Assembly: GCF_032854445.1 (NCBI RefSeq)
Contig: NC_088303.1
Span: 33,239,501-33,303,500, forward strand
DNA: 64,000 bases
Direction: 5' to 3'
DNA from: Liolophura sinensis
Lineage: Eukaryota > Mollusca > Polyplacophora > Chitonida > Chitonidae
In this document: positions 61,301 through 64,000 of the stretch, piece after piece
Layout of the letters: each line of letters opens with the position of its first letter
Position numbering within the stretch: position 1 is the first letter of the stretch
Translations under genes and position numbers: made by a program
Notes under the pieces: generated by a model
Told to the model about the DNA's origin: nothing
Database searches by the model: none
Seen by the model: only the letters and a program-made list of their open reading frames with translations

Positions 61301-63937
61301 TTGAAATTATGAATTGAGTGAGTGAAGGGACAATACTTTGTAGTCACATGGCATGTGTAAGATTGTGGGTTTGTTTTAATTAAGCCAGTATAATGCTAGT
61401 ACACCTGGCTGGGTTGTCTATACCCGTGAGGCACACTTTGAAGCTGGCACTAGATCAGACCTACTGCCCTATACCTGCGGTTACTAAAGACGTAAACGGA
61501 AATTGCCAGATAGTTACCTGCTCAGGTAAATATTGTATCACTGCGGTAATTGCCAGGTAGGGTAATTGTATGGCAGTGATATGGGGTTACCTGGGAAACA
61601 GGAACATACTGTCACTTAAGTATGGATCTACAGTTCATTCCCAAACCACATGTATGTTTACCATATTTACTCTAAAATTAAATTAATCTTTTGTATTTTG
61701 TGAGATGCAAAGATACATGTAAAGATAGGCAAGGTGCCAGTTAGAAGATCTATTCATTTATGAAAAAATTTAATTACCATTGATTAGTTCAGTGTATCAA
61801 AAAGCTTGTATCTAGTCATAGAGGATGAGGCATATGCCAGAGCCAAGTAAGTTAGGAATACGAGACCTAGAGTTACATAATATTGATACCATTGTACAGT
61901 GTACATGTATCTGTGATGAATGGCGCAGTATCATCAATCAAGCCAATTTCATGTGTGAAAAAGGAAAATCACATTTAGATGACTTGGTTTCAGATTGAAG
62001 ATTTTATCTTTTTTTTTAACTGATGAAGACACATTCTTTCCATATTTCACCATAAAAAGGATATTGTGCAGATGTGAGTGGATTACTGTCTTTTCCTTAT
62101 CAGAATTGAACAAAAAGAATCATGAAAAGATGTATCAATTAGTACCAAGGGAATGTTACTGGTGAAGTAGTAGTATAAACATCAATAATTTATTCTCAGA
62201 ATTGGGTCAGAATGATGGTAATAGCTTTTACCTGATTTAAATTCCGAACATGCTGAATGTAAATCCATTTGAGTGCAGTAATTTTCTGCGGGCACTTGTA
62301 CAATTAGATTCGGGTTCTACATGAGTACATCAGTGTCAGCTCCTGTAAGCTCATTGGATTTACCGTTTTCTAAGATCAGATTTGAATACTGTCACTCTGC
62401 ATGGTCTCCATGGAATATACACTTTGTGTACATGTAGTTGCATATCTAGGCTCTCTGTTGTATTGTTTCTAAATTATATAACTCCATGTTGCCCATGCTT
62501 GATGAAGGCAACTTCAATAAGTACTGTATTTCACCTATTTTTAGAGTTTTTCAGGTGACACATACTTTTTGGTTGATTCTGATATCCACTGTATAGGGCC
62601 ACATCAGTATTTTTCATGAACTTTGATTATTTTCTTGTCAGAAACACTTAAATGTCGGCATCAAAAGTATCATTGTAAGATCTTTCTGTCCTTTGAAAGT
62701 GAGAGTACGCCGTAACTTCGAGAATGCTTTAGCACATACCAAAATTGAGGTGAAATACACCGTACAGTAAGCTTCTATTGGCCAAGCTAATTCCATAATA
62801 TCTAATCAATGAGCTCACAGAATGGATTCCAGATATACACATATAATAGAGCTCAGAAGTGCATCATGAATTTAATTAATTATAATTCCCATTTCAGGAA
62901 ATCCTACATGTAGCTACTTTCTGTGCTATTAGCACAAGGCAAGCAGACTGTACATGTATACCTGGGGATCGATAAAGCAATCAGGTTGTCTCTTTGTCCA
63001 GAATTATTTCTTGTCAACGCATCCCTGCAAATATACCATTGTGCATATTTCATTGAATTTTGTTACTGTTATAGTTACATGTACACATGTAACTTTAAGT
63101 TTGTTGTTGTTTATCATGGCTGGCAGCCAAGATGGCTCTAGCCTTACATAGCTTGAGATATACATGTGCATGTGCTTTGCTCATGAATACCCTTCTCATT
63201 CTGGGTTTTCCCCCTTCCTGGTGCCCCAGTGCCCCAGTGGCCAGATGCAGATCCAGGACTCTAATCTTGCCAAGTAGACAAACTGTTTAGGATAGCAGTT
63301 TAAACACTGGGTAATGAGTAGAGGGTCATGTAGGGGTGTGGATGGCAGATCTGCTCCCTGCATATGGCCAGGCAAGCACTGCTGGTGGCGTAAGGCCAGG
63401 TCATGGCTGCTACACATACTTCCTGGTGGCCCATTTCTTCTTCCCATCTGGTTTGAACATTCTCTTTTCACATGTGTTTTCAGCTGGCCAGTGCATATCT
63501 GTCCTTTCTAGGTTTTGTAAAGTTACTGAGACTGAAGGGATACCTTGTGGTTGAAGTACATTTTGATATTTAAAAAAAAAAAAAAATACTTGTGCATGTG
63601 GTCTGTTCCATGTTACTTGTTCACTTATGCCAAGTTTTAAACTAAAGTGTTTATCAAATTTGAACAAGTACATATTTAAAAACCCCAAAATAAAAATACT
63701 TGTCCATACATGTGTGTGGTATGAAGTTGTTTGAAATGCTTACATGTGAATGGGACACATGCTGTACTTACAATGTACATATTCATCATGTTGAATAGCT
63801 CTGTATTTATAATTCTTCTCACCCTTAGTGCAGATCTTACAAATATCTACATGTATGTATAGTGATGTGCACTTACATGTAAACCTCAGACACAAGTATG
63901 GTGAAAACAGTTGATGTCAAACTTATTTCTTTGTTAG

Positions 63938-64000
63938 TCTCTGGGATTAAAATGAACATGGATAGAATCCCAGATAGACTAGACAGAAAGGTCACTTTTG
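63938..64000 (+). CDS. Candidate internal exon cut by the window end
   Basis: A pyrimidine-rich acceptor ('acttatttctttgttag') precedes a frame reading ...MNMDRIPDRLDRKVTF, charged and protein-like, open to the last base. Its phase (2 extra bases before the first full codon) does not join directly to the exon ending at 39136 (phase 0). At least one more exon, or a different acceptor, would be needed. It may also be chance. Confidence 0.3.

Larger units (their letters stand above)
39137..63937. other. Long gene-poor stretch, probably intron 1 of the gene starting at 38852
   Basis: Nearly 25 kb of AT-rich DNA in which I found no convincing exon. The annotated contents are SINE families A and B, MITE family M and another TIR element, minisatellites, (AT)n tracts and homopolymers. 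Stretches between them show only short random ORFs and frequent 'acatgtacatg' motifs. Small exons could be missed by eye. Confidence 0.45.

Noticed and set aside
63196-63511. Overlapping ORFs on both strands near the right end
   Set aside because: Opposite-strand overlap with no family match; the sequence looks like an old repeat ('gtgccccagtgccccagtgg').

Overview
This is animal nuclear DNA: AT-rich, with multi-exon genes bounded by GT-AG introns and a dense population of short interspersed elements. The main SINE has a tRNA-like head and an (AATA)n tail. It resembles the MetaSINE-type elements known from bivalves and gastropods, so a mollusc or another lophotrochozoan is the most likely source (inference; no species can be named from the sequence). 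No bacterial features are present.

Layout. Positions 1-1674 hold a 54-bp minisatellite and a decayed repeat. Positions 2101-26145 (minus strand) carry a 20-exon SMG8 gene, a subunit of the SMG1 kinase complex in nonsense-mediated mRNA decay. All 19 splice junctions keep phase and give 808 codons. Positions 26146-28530 lie between two divergent genes. Positions 28611-33945 (plus strand) carry a complete five-exon glycine N-methyltransferase gene (GNMT, 304 codons), with a TATA box upstream and a poly(A) signal downstream. Positions 34390-38700 are intergenic: repeats, a SINE and a small GC-rich hairpin island. At 38744-39136 (plus strand) is the first coding exon of an unrecognised gene, preceded by two short upstream ORFs. 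From 39137 to near the end I see no convincing exon until a possible one at 63938-64000; the stretch looks like a very long intron or intergenic DNA with SINEs, MITEs and satellites.

Most striking observations. (1) About 2.8 kb of SMG8 intron 18 is a 74-bp tandem array, about 38 copies, whose unit is a copy of the SMG8 exon 18/intron 18 junction, so the gene carries dozens of decoy 5' splice sites. (2) A SINE landed on the 5' splice site of SMG8 exon 19, and its 13-bp target-site duplication produced a second copy of that donor. (3) A fold-back element with arms of about 170 bp sits in SMG8 intron 1. (4) Several MITE families are recognisable from terminal inverted repeats, one copy lying in the probable GNMT 3' UTR.

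The two recognised genes have unrelated roles (RNA surveillance; methyl-group and SAM homeostasis). Nothing suggests that they work together, and there is no defence-like or operon-like system here.
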